Assembly (NCBI GenBank): GCA_002007465.1
Contig: LNAC01000009.1
Coordinates: 628,108 to 692,107 of the forward strand
Origin: Ailurus styani
Taxonomy: Eukaryota; Chordata; Mammalia; Carnivora; Ailuridae
DNA length: 64,000 nt
Reading direction: 5' to 3'
The notes below the pieces were generated by a model. That model was not told the origin of the DNA, searched no databases, and saw only the letters and a list, made by a program, of their open reading frames with translations. Positions 20,401 to 32,158 of the stretch are shown here, piece by piece (the first letter of the stretch is position 1; each line of letters begins with the position of its first letter). The position numbers and the translations under genes were made by a program.

Positions 20401-23400
20401 CAGGACTGAGGTCAAGGGCCTTTCCCCTCCAGGGCGAGTGAGCCCATCACACCCTCTCCGCTCTCTTCAGAGGTAGTACAGATCAGTGGTTAGGGACAGG
20501 GACTTGGGTTGGAATCCAGCTCTGCTCTTCCTGGCTGTGGGACCTGGAGCAAACTACTTAACCACTCTGAGACTCTGCTAGCATAAGCGGTCAAGTGGGT
20601 TGATGGGATCCTTTGAGACGGCGCAATGCACGAGAAGGACCCAGCACAAAGCAGGTGTTCAGTAACAGAGCCTCTTCCCTTCACTCTGTTAGGTCTGCTG
20701 CGCCCCAAGGTCAGGGGGAGCGGTGTGCCCGCTGCTCCGGCTCCCCAGGGAGCCACTGCCCTGCAAGGTGGGGTGAGGGAGTTGGCTTGACCTGAGGCAG
20801 GGAAAGTCTTCCCGCAGGGTATCGGGGCGGTAGCTTCTCTCCACCTGCTAACCCCACCCAGCAGCCCGAGGGTTCCGCCTCACTGGCGGGGTGAGAAAAC
20901 CAAAAATATCCTGCAGAGCAGGAAAACCAACAAAGGAACAAAAGTCCAGAAAAACAAGGGAGGCACCAAAAAGTCACACTCTCTGCAGAATCACTGCCTC
21001 TGACCTCCCTGCTCCCCAGATCTTAGGCAATTTCCTTCAGATTGTTCTGTGAACAATGGGTCGGCAGAGGATGGCGGGAGAGAGGCGGTGGCGGGGGAGG
21101 GGAGCTGATTTTCGGGCCAGGGGTGTGGCACGACAGCTCACCCGAGAGCAGGGCGGGCAGGACGGATGCCAGACCCCCCAGGTGCCAGGATGTCCAGGGC
21201 ATTTTAAAGAAAACTAGGCAGCCCTCTGCGGGGAAAAGGGAGAGGTCTCCCCATGCTGCTGGCCAGGCTCGAAATTGGCAAGACCTTTCTGGAAGGCAAT
21301 TTGGCAAGATGCTTCAAAAGCCTTTGACCCAGAATGCCCAATTCCTGAGGTTTACTCTAAAGAAATAATCGGCGGTGTGGGCAAAGATTCATGTACAAAG
21401 ATTCTCTTCACGGGACTATCAAAAGTAGTTAAAATTGGAGCTGTCTAAATGCGTGATATTAAAGCATTGGCTGAATGAGTTACAGGCCGGTCCCGTGATG
21501 GAATATTACGCAGCCATTAATTATATTTCAAAAGAAATGTTAATCATGTCAAAACACTCACAATATATTATTTTTTAAAAAGCAGGTTCTAAAATGGTTA
21601 TAAAACAGCATTTGTGATTAGAACAAAAGGTAGAGGATATAAACCAAAATGGTCACAGCAGTTATTTCTGGGAGGAAGGATTGTGGCTGACTTATTTTTG
21701 TCTTTGTGCTTTATTGCGTTTTCCAAAAGTTTTTAGGATGAAGATTTACTAGTTTGATAATCCCAATTTTTTCTCCCGAAGGAAAATAAGGATAAAAATA
21801 TTTAAAAAGGAGAAGAAGGAGACAAGACGGAGGAGGGGGTAGAAACACCACAGAGGTGGCAACCCTGAGCTCAGGGCCAAACAGAGGAGGGAGGTCCAGT
21901 TTGGGAAAAAAAGGCTGGGATCTGGACCCTGGGCCGACCACTTATCACCACGTGTCCCAAGCAAGTCAGTTCACCCTGCTGAGCCTCAGCTTCCTCATCT
22001 GTAAAATGGGGCTAATTAAGCTGGCCTTGACCATGTCATAGCATTACTCGTGAAGGTCAAGGTACCATCTTGGGCCGAAGGGCCATGGGACAGGAATTTG
22101 TCACCCCCACCCGACGCCGGGACCACATGATACAGTCAGGGTCCACTGGAGGAGGGAAGCTATGTACACAGAAGCACCGTGTCCAGTGCGGGCCAGTGTA
22201 CAAAGGCAAGGACAAAGGGACCTCCAGCCCCCTGGGGGCCAGGGCATCTAGAGACGGAGCATCTCCAGTGCCGGCTCTCCGGGCTCTCAGACCCTCCACC
22301 CACGGGACACCCTCCTCCCCCTTGCACAGTCGAGGCCGCACTTACCAATCTCGCCCTCATTGTTCAGGTCAAACTCCATGTACTTCTCTGGAAATCACAG
22401 AGCAAAAACTGGGATTAATTAGCTCCGAAGCAGGGTCCCAGAGACGCCCTCGAAGGCAACGGGCCGCGTCCCCAGGGAGCCCACACCATCCTCTTCACCC
22501 CCTCCCTCGGGGGTCTTGACATGAGTCCGATCATCTCAGTCATCATCTCTGGAGAAATAATTCACCCTGCCTGCACCCCCTCCCACAGGCGCCAGGGGCC
22601 ACTGTGACCTGCTGCTGAGGGGGCAGCTGCTTCCTCCTCATCCCCACCAGTCCGAGCGGGCTGTGCCACAGTGACTCTGAAGTGACTGGAAGAGTTTCCC
22701 AGCCCTGATCTATGGGTTCAGTGGCTTTGGGAAGGCTGGGCTGGGGTGGGGTCCAGGAACTGGTAGGTTCTAGAGCGTCTCAGGTGGTTCTGAGCCAGGT
22801 GTGGGAATCACCAATTTAAGGAGTCCCTGTGGTTCTGAACCTTTGGTGGGGGGCTGTGGACACCACTGAAAATCTGTTGCTCTCCCGAGAGAAATGCCAT
22901 TACCCCGCCCTTGACCCAAAGTGGCACACACAGTGTCCGGGGGTACATAGACCCTCCGCATCAAACCTCACCTACAGACCTTGAGTTAAGCCTCTCCGAT
23001 CAAAGGGTCCAGGGAATCTCCAACAGTGAGGAAGGCTATGTGGAGCAATGAGCTTGCTATCCGCCCCCCCACCCCAAAAAACCAGGCCCTTCAGGGTCTA
23101 TTCTGCACTGAACAGCCAGTATGAGAAGGTCAAGGTCTTCCCAGGGGCTGGTCCCAGTGACCTTCATGAGAATCTGCCCTCCAAACTCTCGAGTTGCCTT
23201 TTCCTTCCTCGCCTTTGCGTGGCTGTCCTAGGGGCGGGGGCAGGAGCTGGTGGAATGGGGCAGGGATGCGGGTGTTTATCCCACTTCTTCTTTTTGCTAA
23301 TGGAAACAGCCCCATTGTGTAATGGTTCGAAGCAGGGGACTTTGGAGAGAGACCAACACAGGATCGAGCCTGTAACTCAGCCATCGGCAGGCTACGTGAC

Positions 23401-24057
23401 CCCGCACAAGTGACCCCCACCTCTCCGAGCCAGAGCTGTTTCATCTATAAATTAAAGCTCGAAGCCATCTCCCTCCTGGCTGACTTGGGAACAGTCGGGG
23501 AGCTCACAACACAGCATTCCAAGTGCTTCCCACAAGGTCAACACTCAACAAATGCTTCGCCATCAGGGTCCTGCCTAAGGACAAGGAAGCCAGGAGCAGT
23601 TTGAGGAGCATTTGGCAGGCTCTTTGCCTTGGAGCAGGGAGGATGTCCACACCGCCAAGACTGGGGGGGGGGGACGGGGNNNNNNNNNNNNNNNNNCCTC
23701 CAGCGGCCAGGCCTCCCTGTGCGCCGAGAGCATCTCCCAGGCAGGAAAGGTGGGTCTGCCCAGTTCCTTATGTGCATGGCTCCTCTCCTTTCGAGCTGCT
23801 GGCTGGGAACCAAGCGCCAGGGCCCGGAACAGAGGGACCTTTATGCCGCCCCATCTCTCGGCCCTCCAGGAGGAGGGCGTTCTGGAAGAAACAGGGGGGC
23901 ACAGGCTGGCCCTGCGGGGTAAGAACCCTATGCGCCAGGGGGCCAGCCCAACTCCTTCGGGAAGTGGGGGGACAGGCAGCCCCAACTTACCTTTGAAGGC
24001 GGCGAGCTTTTCTGGCAGGTTCTCTTCATCGCTGTACTTCTGGTCACAGAGAAACTC
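17354..24057 (-). CDS. AIF1L: AIF1L, allograft inflammatory factor 1-like (IBA2), visible coding exons
   Basis: A small actin-binding/bundling protein of the AIF1 (IBA1) family with two degenerate EF-hands, cytoplasmic and associated with F-actin. Four exons join in frame: 23991-24057, 22346-22387, 20196-20358, 17354-17441 (360 nt, 119 residues plus stop). The sequence runs [18 protein letters not shown], then [18 protein letters not shown] (first EF loop, with Asn, Glu and Ser at positions where a tight calcium loop would have acidic residues), [30 protein letters not shown], and the tail [19 protein letters not shown]. This matches remembered human AIF1L (150 aa). The first 31 codons were not found in 24058-34148 and probably lie in the N gap at 34149-34657. 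The 3'UTR extends to about 14550. Confidence 0.96.
17764..17942 (+). repeat. CAN SINE
   Basis: GGGGCGCCTGGGTGGCTCTG head with GACTCTTGATTTCAGCTCAGG, truncated tail CACCTCAAAAAAAAA. In the last AIF1L intron. Confidence 0.92.
18640..19130 (+). repeat. L2 LINE 3' end
   Basis: Long continuous match in style: GGGCCTTTGCACTTGCTTCTTCC, TCTGCCTGGAATGCTTTCCC, ATGAGAATGTAAGCTCCATGAGG (shown as fragments), ending CTCAATAAATATTTGCTG. No open reading frame survives. Confidence 0.8.
19585..19690 (-). repeat. MIR fragment
   Basis: AAGAAACTAAGGCTTGGGGACC and AGTAACAGCATCAAGGTCTGAA are reversed MIR core wording. Confidence 0.55.
19785..19974 (-). repeat. CAN SINE
   Basis: T run and AAGATTTTATTCAACTAG at the left, CGCCCAGGCGCCC at the right; CATGGTAG flanks both sides as a short target-site duplication. 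In AIF1L intron 5. Confidence 0.94.
20196..20358 (-). CDS. AIF1L: AIF1L coding exon 5
   Basis: Codes (D)[19 protein letters not shown]... to GKRSAVLKL, including the second, non-canonical EF-hand ([14 protein letters not shown]). Acceptor CTCTCAG|ACC, donor AAGTT|GTGAGT; 163 nt. Confidence 0.96.
20475..20690 (+). repeat. MIR element
   Basis: AATCCAGCTCTGCTCTTCCTGG, ACTACTTAACCACTCTGAGAC and AGCACAAAGCAGGTGTTCAG. It sits about 120 bp upstream of AIF1L exon 5. Confidence 0.75.
21290..21730 (+). repeat. Old L1 3'-end fragment
   Basis: GACCCAGAATGCCCAATTCC, GATGGAATATTACGCAGCCAT and the following AT-rich region read as a diverged L1 3' end, in AIF1L intron 4. Confidence 0.65.
21900..22055 (+). 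repeat. MIR element
   Basis: AAGTCAGTTCACCCTGCTGAG and TTCCTCATCTGTAAAATGGGG are canonical MIR core. Confidence 0.8.
22346..22387 (-). CDS. AIF1L: AIF1L coding exon 4
   Basis: A 42-nt micro-exon coding [13 protein letters not shown], the first EF-hand loop. Acceptor TTTCCAG|AGAAG, donor GATTG|GTAAGT. Confidence 0.95.
23320..23560 (+). repeat. MIR element
   Basis: GGTTCGAAGCAGGGGACTTTGG through ACGTGACCCCGCACAAGTGACC to AACACTCAACAAATGCTTCG, a nearly full-length MIR layout. Confidence 0.7.
23680..23696. other. Assembly gap (17 N) next to a G run
   Basis: Seventeen undetermined bases directly after a poly-G stretch in AIF1L intron 3. They cause artificial X-containing reading frames on both strands. 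Confidence 0.95.
23991..24057 (-). CDS. AIF1L: AIF1L coding exon 3 (human-like numbering)
   Basis: Codes [22 protein letters not shown] plus one base. Acceptor TTCGAAG|GAG, donor CAAAG|GTAAGT; 67 nt. Confidence 0.95.
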
Positions 24058-24369
24058 CTTCGAAAGTGAAAGGACAGCGCTGAGCCCCGGGTCAGCAGGC
24101 AGAACTCGCTGACATGCAGGCCCCAGGTCCTGGTGTCTGTTCCCACGCCAGGTGGCCAGGCTTGGCCAGGGAAGTGCAGGAGGCTCGGGTGTTTGTCCTG
24201 GCCCTCCTGTCCACCCCCAGAGGCAGAGCTGCAGGAGTCTGCCCCGTGGGCAGGAAACGTCTGCCCTAAACATCTTCCGCCAGCCTCTGAATTACCAGGG
24301 TAGGGACCTGGGCCTCCTCCCGCAGGGCACCCCAGCTCCCAAGTCCATGAAGCCGTGAGCCCCAAACAC

Positions 24370-24560
24370 AAGCTGCCTGGTTTCCAGCATTCACTTGTTA
24401 AGTGTGTGACCCTAGCTTATTAATTCCTCCCTATACCTCTGTGGTTTTATCCGACAAATGGGTACAATCATCACAGCTACTTCTCAAGCTTGTAAGACAA
24501 TCCAAGGAGAGGGTACATATGACTCTTGGCATACAGCAAGTGCTCAATAAGCAGCAACTA
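24370..24560 (+). repeat. MIR element
   Basis: TTAAGTGTGTGACCCTAGC, GTTTTATCCGACAAATGGG and AGCAAGTGCTCAATAAGCAG. Confidence 0.75.
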
Positions 24561-24789
24561 TTGCATTGCTAGTCTCTGCTCTAGCCAGACGTGATTGTAT
24601 ATAGCTCGGGAGGTCGCATACTCTCTCATCTGTGTCCTCAGCTGTAAAACAGGGCCACCTTCCCCTCAAATGATGCCTTTCAGAAGCAGATGTGCGGGAG
24701 GGGGAGGGGCGCGGGACACGAACAATAGCCTCCAGAATGAAACACCAAACCGCGTGGTCTCTTAGGCTCTCCCAGTGGGCCCACAGCAT

Positions 24790-24905
24790 AGCTACTATTA
24801 TTACTCCCATTTTACAGATGAGGGAACCGAGGCTTACCCAGGCAGAGCTTCACCTCGGCTCCGACTCCTGGAGAGCCCGCATCCCTAACCCCGACACTTA
24901 GAGAT
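24790..24905 (-). repeat. MIR fragment
   Basis: CTCCCATTTTACAGATGAGG and GAACCGAGGCTTACC are reversed MIR core. Confidence 0.65.
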
Positions 24906-25900
24906 GGGTGGATAGCGGGCATTCATCCGGGTACTCTGGGTTTGGGTCTCAGTCCCTCTTCACTAGCTGCAAAATGGGCACAAGGTTCCCCATCTCCTTG
25001 AGCACCTGCCCCTCAACAGGGATAACCCACTGTGAATGCTCAGTATCAGGCTTGCTCGCCTGAGCCCAAGAAGTACAACTAAGTGCGAGGCAGAATGTGA
25101 TCCCTTCCAGGGTTCACGTCCCTCCACATTAACGCAAACCCCTTCGACAGAGAAGGAGATACCCACCACCAGTGTGGCTCCCCTCCTTGGTTCTGGGGGC
25201 TCTGTCCTACCCCTTGAGCCCAATTTACCTGGATCCCTAGAGGGGGTTGGTCCCTATTGCGGATGGGCTGTGGTCAGTGCAGGACTTCTGCTTTGGGAGG
25301 GCACTGTGCTGTCTCATTAGGGTGGGAACAGCCCGGCCAGAGATTAGATGACATGTCTGAGGTCCCTAGAGCTAGGAAGGCGCAGGCTCAGTTTGGAGCC
25401 CAAATCTGTGGGAATCCAGGGTCCAGGCCTCCAGCAGCCTAGCAGAGGCCCACCCCAGGGCCCAGGGTGTGGACCGGCCACAGCTTCACGTCGGATCTCG
25501 TTACCAGGTGCCACGCAGGGTCCTGCCCCCACTTAGCCAGAGCTGGGCGACCCTCCTCCTGGCTGGCTCTGTCCAGGACTTCTCTTCCTCTTGGCTCCCT
25601 CTCGTAGCTCTTTTCCACCCCCCTGCCCCATTCTTTGACCCAAAGTAGGGCAATTAACTCTTGCCTGTGGCCCCGAGCAAACCAGGCACCTCCCGGGGTC
25701 ACAGGTCCTCGGATCTGCACAGCATGCAGACAACTAGGTCGGTGGCTCCCAGACTTTGAGATAATGCAGAAGGAAACACTTCCCAAAGAAGTAAAAATAG
25801 GGGGAGGTGCTAAGACAGGGCTGCCAAGGTTTTATTTTGCCAAGTAGAGACTCTAAACAATCACCGCTGACTCTTCCATGAGTTCAAAGAAGGACATTTC

Positions 25901-26083
25901 GGGGGCGCCTGGGTGGCACCGTCCGTTAAGCGTCCGACTCTTGGTTTCGGCTCAGGTCATGATCTGGGGGTCTTGAGATCGAGCCCCGAGGCGGGCTCTG
26001 TGCTCAGCACGGAGTCCGCTTGTCCCTCTCCCTCTGCTCCTCCCCCTTCTCTCCCTCCATCATAAATAAAATCTTTAAAGACA
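25901..26083 (+). repeat. CAN SINE
   Basis: GGGGGCGCCTGGGTGGCACC head, GGTCATGATCTGGGGGTC and an ATAAATAAAATCTTTAAAG tail. Confidence 0.93.
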
Positions 26084-26599
26084 TTTTGTAAAAGTGGGAA
26101 GCTCATTATTTTTAAGTGGACTCCATTTAGCCTACGTTTGGTTCACCGTATTGCCCACGTGTTCCCTCTGCTTTACCATCTCGGGAACCGGAAAACCTTC
26201 GCGGGGGAGGCACAAGGGTAGGGCCAAGGCCCAACATCTGGGAACCTCTGGCGGGAGCCTGGGGGCCCTCCCAGCCCCCCCATTCTAGTCGATCAGAAAT
26301 CCTGCACCAGCCAGAGCCTGTCTCCACAGGTACCAAACCCCTGTGGGGACCCAGGCAGGTTGGGCTCAAGGGGTAGGACGTGGGCCCCGGTCTTGGAGAA
26401 AAATCACACACAGACGATCACAGGACAACCAGGCAGTGACTCCTGTTCACTGGGCCCGACCCTGGGCTGGCAGGCACAGCAGCCCGGGGAGAGGGGTGGG
26501 GGGCACGATTATTGTCTTCTCTCTGATGAAGCCAGTTTTCTCCTTTTCGCTCCTGACCACCTAATGTGCTATTTGGTTGGAGGTCTCCCTGCATTCCCC

Positions 26600-27110
26600 C
26601 CCACCGCTAGAGTGAGTGCCTCGGCCACCGTGGCCTCCTTTCTGGGCCTCCCCCCTTGCCAGGCTTGTTCGACACCTCGAGACCTTCGCCTTTGCCTGTG
26701 CCCCCTCCCTGCAGTGCTCATTCGCCCAAACCCGCGAGGCTCTCTCCCTCACCATCTTCACCCACTGGCTCAACCGTCACCTTCTCAAGGAGGCAGACCC
26801 CCTCCATCCTGCCCACTGCAATCCCCTGCCTCCATCCCCAACCCCCCTCATCTTGCCGTGCAGCTCCTTTTAACCCACAGGATGAATCACCTGCTAACAC
26901 AGTTTACAACGCGATGCTCATGAAGGGTGTTGTCCATGGTCAGTCTCCCAACCCCCCCCGCCCCCTGCTATAGTGTAGGCTGCACATAGTAGGTGCTCAA
27001 TAAATACCTGCAGGCTGAGTGAATGAACTGAGACCCAGGGAGGATAAAGAACTTGCTCAAGGCAGCACAGCCGGCAAGTGACCAAGCTGGGATTAAAGTC
27101 CACAGTGGAG
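26600..27110. repeat. L2/MIR debris
   Basis: Plus-strand L2-like text (CAGTGCTCATTCGCCC; GTAGGTGCTCAATAAATACC) is followed by reversed MIR text (AACTGAGACCCAGGGAGG; AAGTGACCAAGCTGGG). Boundaries are approximate. Confidence 0.5.
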
Positions 27111-28784
27111 ACTGTGTGGACTCCTTCCCTGCACGGAGCTGAGGAATCCAAGCAACCCAAGGCAGTGGCTGTTGCAAGGAGGTTGGGGGTGGGGGGTGGG
27201 GTGGGGGTAGGAAAGCCTTGGGCTCCAGGTGCCAGGAGGATGAGCTTACTGTCTCATGCCCCAGAGACGCCTAGCACCCAGCAGTGCCCAGCACACAGTA
27301 GCTACTCAGCAAACATCGGCAGAGTGACTGGAGAAGGCTGGCACTCAGCCCGGAATCACTTTCTCCACTCTCAGTCCGGACACGGTGGGGTTGCTTTGCA
27401 AGTGCGTACATGTGTGACACGGACTAGAGGGACTCAGAGATGGGAATCCCATTTCTTCTTAGAGCCCCAAACAACAAGGTCTCAAGCCACAGAGCGGCCA
27501 GGGCTGGGAGAGGCATCTGACCGGTTCATACGTGGGTGACCCTGGGCTTGGGGCAGCTGTGTGGACCAGGCCTTTGGCAGGGTACTGGGGGGGGGGCGGG
27601 CAGGTGGCCAGCAGAAACAGGAGTTTCCACGGATGAGGCTGCCAGCTTCCACCCCGGCTCCAAGCTTCGGATTCTTGGTTCCTGCTCATGCACGGCCCAC
27701 AGCTTCCCCACTTCCAGCTGTCCTTCCCCCGCCCCCCCCCCGGGATCCTGCCCAGCCTCGGGGCACAGCCATGCCCAGGGGGCAGCCACCCTCTGTGTCC
27801 ACACTCCAGGACCCACAGCTGCCCTGTCTCCAGGTCCCCAGGCAGAGGAGAAAGAGCCACAAACACACACGTGAAGCATTTGTACAGTGCCTGGTCTCTA
27901 GTAAATACTATATAAATGTTAGCTGTTAATTACCGGGACCTCTGAACACTTCTATGCATACAATCCACTTATAACCCCCACAGCTCACCATCCAGAACAT
28001 CATCAGCTATTAAACAGATTCGGGAGCAAACCCTCTTCCCTGGCTTAGGCTGATTATGATTTCTCTTTCCTCTTTCCGGGTATTCCCATTGGAAAGATGG
28101 GACAACTGAGGCACAGAGACTTTGCTCAACATTACAAAGTTTTAACAATTCAAGCATAGTCTACCTCTCTTCACTGCCCCAGCTCCTTCCCTGCTCCAAA
28201 CAAGCAGACGGTGGCCCGGTCACAGGTCTCGGGGCAAAGAGAGTCGACACTGAGAGTTACCTTCCCTCTTGGGCAGCTGCAGAAGGAGGTCACTCCAGGG
28301 GACAGGGACCCACACAATATTCCTCCAGGGGGACGTGGAGGGTGTGTGGACGCATCCCTCCACCCCCGTGCCCCTCGCCCACTCTAACTCCCTGTCCCCA
28401 AAGACCAGTTTTTCCAGCTGCAGAAACTGCTGTCAGGGCCTCCAGGGATGAGGGGCGCAGGGGGCCCCTAGGCTCTGGAATGGTGGCCTGGTCAGTCCCT
28501 GGCAAAAAGCCAGAACCCAGAAGTGGGCAGGAGTCTGGGGTCAAAAACAGGAAGCTGTGAGCTTCCTTCGAACCGGAGTGTCCACGGGCAAGGCTCTGCT
28601 AACCATCCATGCAGGCCCAGAACCTGGAAGGGCCTCCTCGGAGCATCCAGTTGTCCTCTCTCCCATAGCGGGGGAAACTGAGGCCCCCGAAGGGAAGGTC
28701 TTGCCTCAAGCCACCGTGGTCGGGAGACCCCATCAGCTCTCCAGGCTCAGGGGGTGTGGACCAGAGGGCTTGGGGAGGGAGGTC

Positions 28785-28995
28785 GAATCAAGTGGCCTGG
28801 GTTCAAATCCCAGCTCCAGCACTTGCTAGCTCTGTGGCCCTGGGCAACTTGCTTTACCACTCTGGGCCTCAGCGTCCTCATCTGTAAAATGCGAGCATAA
28901 TGACAGAACCTCCTCCTTGGATTGGGTACGGATTAAATGAGCTAACTGCAGAGCGAGCCTGGCTCCTGGCACACTTCCTAAGCCTTAGCAGTTAC
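28785..28995 (+). repeat. MIR element
   Basis: GGTTCAAATCCCAGCTCCAGC, TGGGCAACTTGCTTTACC, TCATCTGTAAAATGCGAGC and GATTAAATGAGCTAAC: a well-preserved MIR. Confidence 0.85.
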
Positions 28996-30379
28996 AACCA
29001 AACTCAAGCCTCACCAGAGATAAACATGATCGGGGAAAGGACAGAAACCTACCCACCACTCTCTGTCCCACACTGTGCCACGGAGTCGTCCTCCCGGTAA
29101 GCCTTAACCCTTTGGCCATCCCTCTGCAAGGGCAAGCTTTGATTTGTCCTTGGACACCTGGCGGACTTGGCAGTGACGGGCCGTCCACACGGGACAGAGC
29201 GCTCCCATCTCAGCCCCGGGGGACGGCGCCCACAGCCACACCTGCTCGCTGCTGCCTCACTTGGTCCTCCCCAACCTCTGAGGCACATCAGAATCTGCCC
29301 CCCATCCCTGGGAGCCCCATCTAGGCACTTATGCCTGGAAGGGGATATTTCCAAGACCAGCAGAGGTTGGCAGCCCCTGCCGTGTGTGGCAGGAATCTGC
29401 TCATGCACAGCCCACCTCTCCCCTCCCCCGCCCCCTCCTTAACTCTCCTTCCGGGATGGTACCGCTAACACCTGTTCCCGGATGCTTGCTCCTGGCCCTC
29501 CGTTCTTGTCTTTATGTATCAGCTGCAGCAGGATTTTGGGGCGGGCACATATCACCATCTTGGAGGCCATCCAAGGAGCTGGTTGCTGAAGCCCTGGGCA
29601 AAACCCCCAAGGACAGGCCGCCCCATGGCGGGCCTGGGCCGAGACGCCTCTTAAAGGGCCCGCACCCGGTCCGGGCCCGGCCTGGGGCCTGGTGCGCAAC
29701 GGGAGCCTGGAAGGTGCCCCCCCAAGAACAGCAGGCTCACGTTGCCCACGGCGGCTCTGGGGCCTCATCTGGACGCAGCATCCTTGCCAGCAGGTGGGGC
29801 GGCTGAAGAAAAACACCCCACGGACTACACCAATGAAGCAGCCCTGACAGAAATTCCACCCCCGGCTTCCTGTGACATGGCCACGCCAAGGTCAAGACCG
29901 GCTGTACCTGCGCAGACACTGAATCCTCGGAGGCTCACGTGGCCGCTTATCACCATCTCCTTTATAATATATTAAGGAAGAGCAAGAGAGACGGGTGCCC
30001 GGCAATGCCAGCTGGGCCCATTCACCCGGCCAGGGACAGGCAGGGCGGCACGCAGGGAAAGAGGTGCCCCTGCGTCGTGCCCAGCTCGGGTGTCAGAGGT
30101 CCCCTGTGTTGTGGGCAGGACGGGGGCCTATGACACCAGGGCACAGATCCCCAGCCTGCCCTGTCCAGCTGCTCCCAGGACAGCCTGTGTGTGGGCTCTG
30201 AGATGACCATTCGGCCTCTGCACGGTGCAGGGAATGCCGAGGGCCCTTGACTCGACCCAGGAGGGCTGGGAAGGCGGGACAGTAGCCAGAGATCCTTATC
30301 ACCTAAGCCGGAGAGGCCTGTGTCCCAGCTCGGGCGTGGCCACCTGGTGGGCAGGGTCCCGGGAGGGCCAAGGCGCTGT

Positions 30380-30500
30380 CAGAGTCAGAATCCCAGCTCT
30401 GCCACTTCCCGGCTGGGTGACCTTGGGCAGGTGACTTCGCTGAGCTGTTTCCTCATCTCTAAAACGTGAGCCTGAGGAATCCTTGTCCCACGGGGCTGTG
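30380..30500 (+). repeat. MIR fragment
   Basis: AATCCCAGCTCTGCCACTTCC, GGTGACCTTGGGCAGGTGAC and TTTCCTCATCTCTAAAACG. Confidence 0.75.
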
Positions 30501-30535
30501 TATAGATTCCTCCTGCCCATCTAATCAAGCGCTCC

Positions 30536-30763
30536 ATCCGGAAGCGTCACGGAGATGACGTCACGGGGCAAAGGCACAGCCCACGTTATTGGTTCAAGAT
30601 CCTGGCCCCTGGCTGGTTGGAGATGCGGCCCTCGCCCTCCTCGGGGCTCCTCCTGCTCAGTCCCAAGGGTGAGGGCACTCTGCGGGGCAGCCCCCCGGCC
30701 CCACTGCTCTGTGTCCCTGTGGGAAGCTGGAGAGAGAATTTGTCCCATTGCCATATAAGGCCA
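30536..30763. promoter_or_regulatory. Candidate intronic regulatory cluster in AIF1L
   Basis: Within about 230 bp: ETS core CCGGAAG near 30538-30544, palindromic CRE TGACGTCA at 30556-30563, inverted CCAAT (ATTGG) near 30589, and a perfect CArG box CCATATAAGG at 30751-30760. The site matches are seen; function is inferred. Confidence 0.4.
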
Positions 30764-30889
30764 GGCCTGGCTGGCCCGGGGTCACCTGCCGTGCCACCAA
30801 GGCTCAGGGAATGTCAGCTATGTGGGGGGGAGTAGGAGGCGGGCGCAGGTCCTGGCCGCTTCAGTAGCGCCGAGAACGCCCACACGCGC

Positions 30890-30945
30890 TTGAACACACA
30901 CACGCACACACACGCTCATGCACACACGCGCGCACGCACGGCAGA
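30890..30945. repeat. CA/CG-rich simple repeat
   Basis: Interrupted (CA)n with CG steps, from GAACACACACACGC to GCGCGCACGCACGG. Confidence 0.85.
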
Positions 30946-31863
30946 GACAGGCAGGCTGGCTTCTGGCAGTTCACTCAGCCCCTCCGAGTCTTGTTTTCTG
31001 TAAAATGGGAATAGACACTCACGCGATGACAGGGAGCGTTCCAGGAGCTACCGCCCGGAGCGCTCCTGGCACGCTGCCCAGCTCATGCCAAGCGCTCAGA
31101 AAATGATCACGAAAACAAGAGCAAAACCAAAAAAAGTGCATTTCCATGCAGGCCCCCCAGGACCTCCAGGTCCACCCAAGTCTCCTTCCACTTTTGCTCC
31201 TGACCCTTATAACAACAATAACTAAGACTGAGCTGCCCTCCCCTGGAAGCTGGCCTGGCCCGGAGGCGGGAGGAAGGCCCCAGAACTGGGGTGTTGGCCC
31301 AGAGAAGCCCCCAGAGCTGCCAGCCAGGCTGGGCTCGGCCCCAGGCAGCAGCCCCAGAGGTGCTCAGGCCCGTGCAGCCAGTGAGTCATGAAGCCCCATC
31401 CTCCAGGCCCTCCTGCTTCCACGGGCCACTGGGAAACCGCTCTGTCCGGCCCCCCAGAAGCTCTGTGCCAGAGCGGGCAGTGAAGCTTCACCCCAAAGAA
31501 AGGCAATCTGGGCAGCCAACATGGTTCCCTCTAGAATCCACGCACCCCCGGGGAATGTCTGCTGTGGTCACGGTCATGGGTGAACTCAGACCCTCAAACA
31601 GAGCGACTCTCTCGGTCTGCAAAGAGCTGTCTGCTCATCTCTGATCGTCGTGGGGACAGAGCAAGGATCACTGCTCCGTCAGGCAGGGAAGACGAAGGTT
31701 CTGCCGCGTGGAAGGGTCCAGCCCAAGCTGACAGTCAGCATGGGCTGCGGCTCATCTCAGACCTTGCCCCTGGGATTCCACCCCCGAGTCTTTAAGCACC
31801 AAACCGAAGACAACGATCATGACAGCTATGTGCTTCACATAGATTATCTCCCTGAAAAATCGC

Positions 31864-32158
31864 CGCAACCAAAATGCCATTATCNACCGCAACCAAAATG
31901 CCGTTATCTCAAGTGGCGTGCCCAAGGTCATAGAGCCAGCGAGCGCTCTGCCCACCCCTGCACCCCCACTCAGGACTCCGTACTATGGGGAGCCACCCTG
32001 ACCTCCGGGGGGGGGGGGCGGNGCCGCAACCAAAATGCCATTATCTCAAGTGGCGTGCCCAAGGTCATAGAGCCAGTGAGCGCTCTGCCCACCCCTGCAC
32101 CCCCACTCAGGACTCCGTACTATGGGAAGCCGCCCTGACCTCCGGGGGGGGGGCGGGG
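31864..32158. repeat. Near-identical copies around two single-N joins
   Basis: A unit starting CGCAACCAAAATGCC appears in part at 31864-31884, then in full at about 31887-32021 and about 32024-32158. N stands at 31885 and 32022. The full copies differ at only a few bases and in G-run length. Most likely a false duplication at assembly joins. Confidence 0.85.

Noticed and set aside
20550..21368. Possible extra AIF1L exon in intron 4
   Set aside because: Exons 4 and 5 already join in the correct phase with full protein continuity. The region is MIR and L1 debris.
23575..24273. 232-codon minus-strand frame covering AIF1L exon 3
   Set aside because: Only 23991-24057 matches AIF1L and has splice sites. 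The rest is intron plus N-derived codons.
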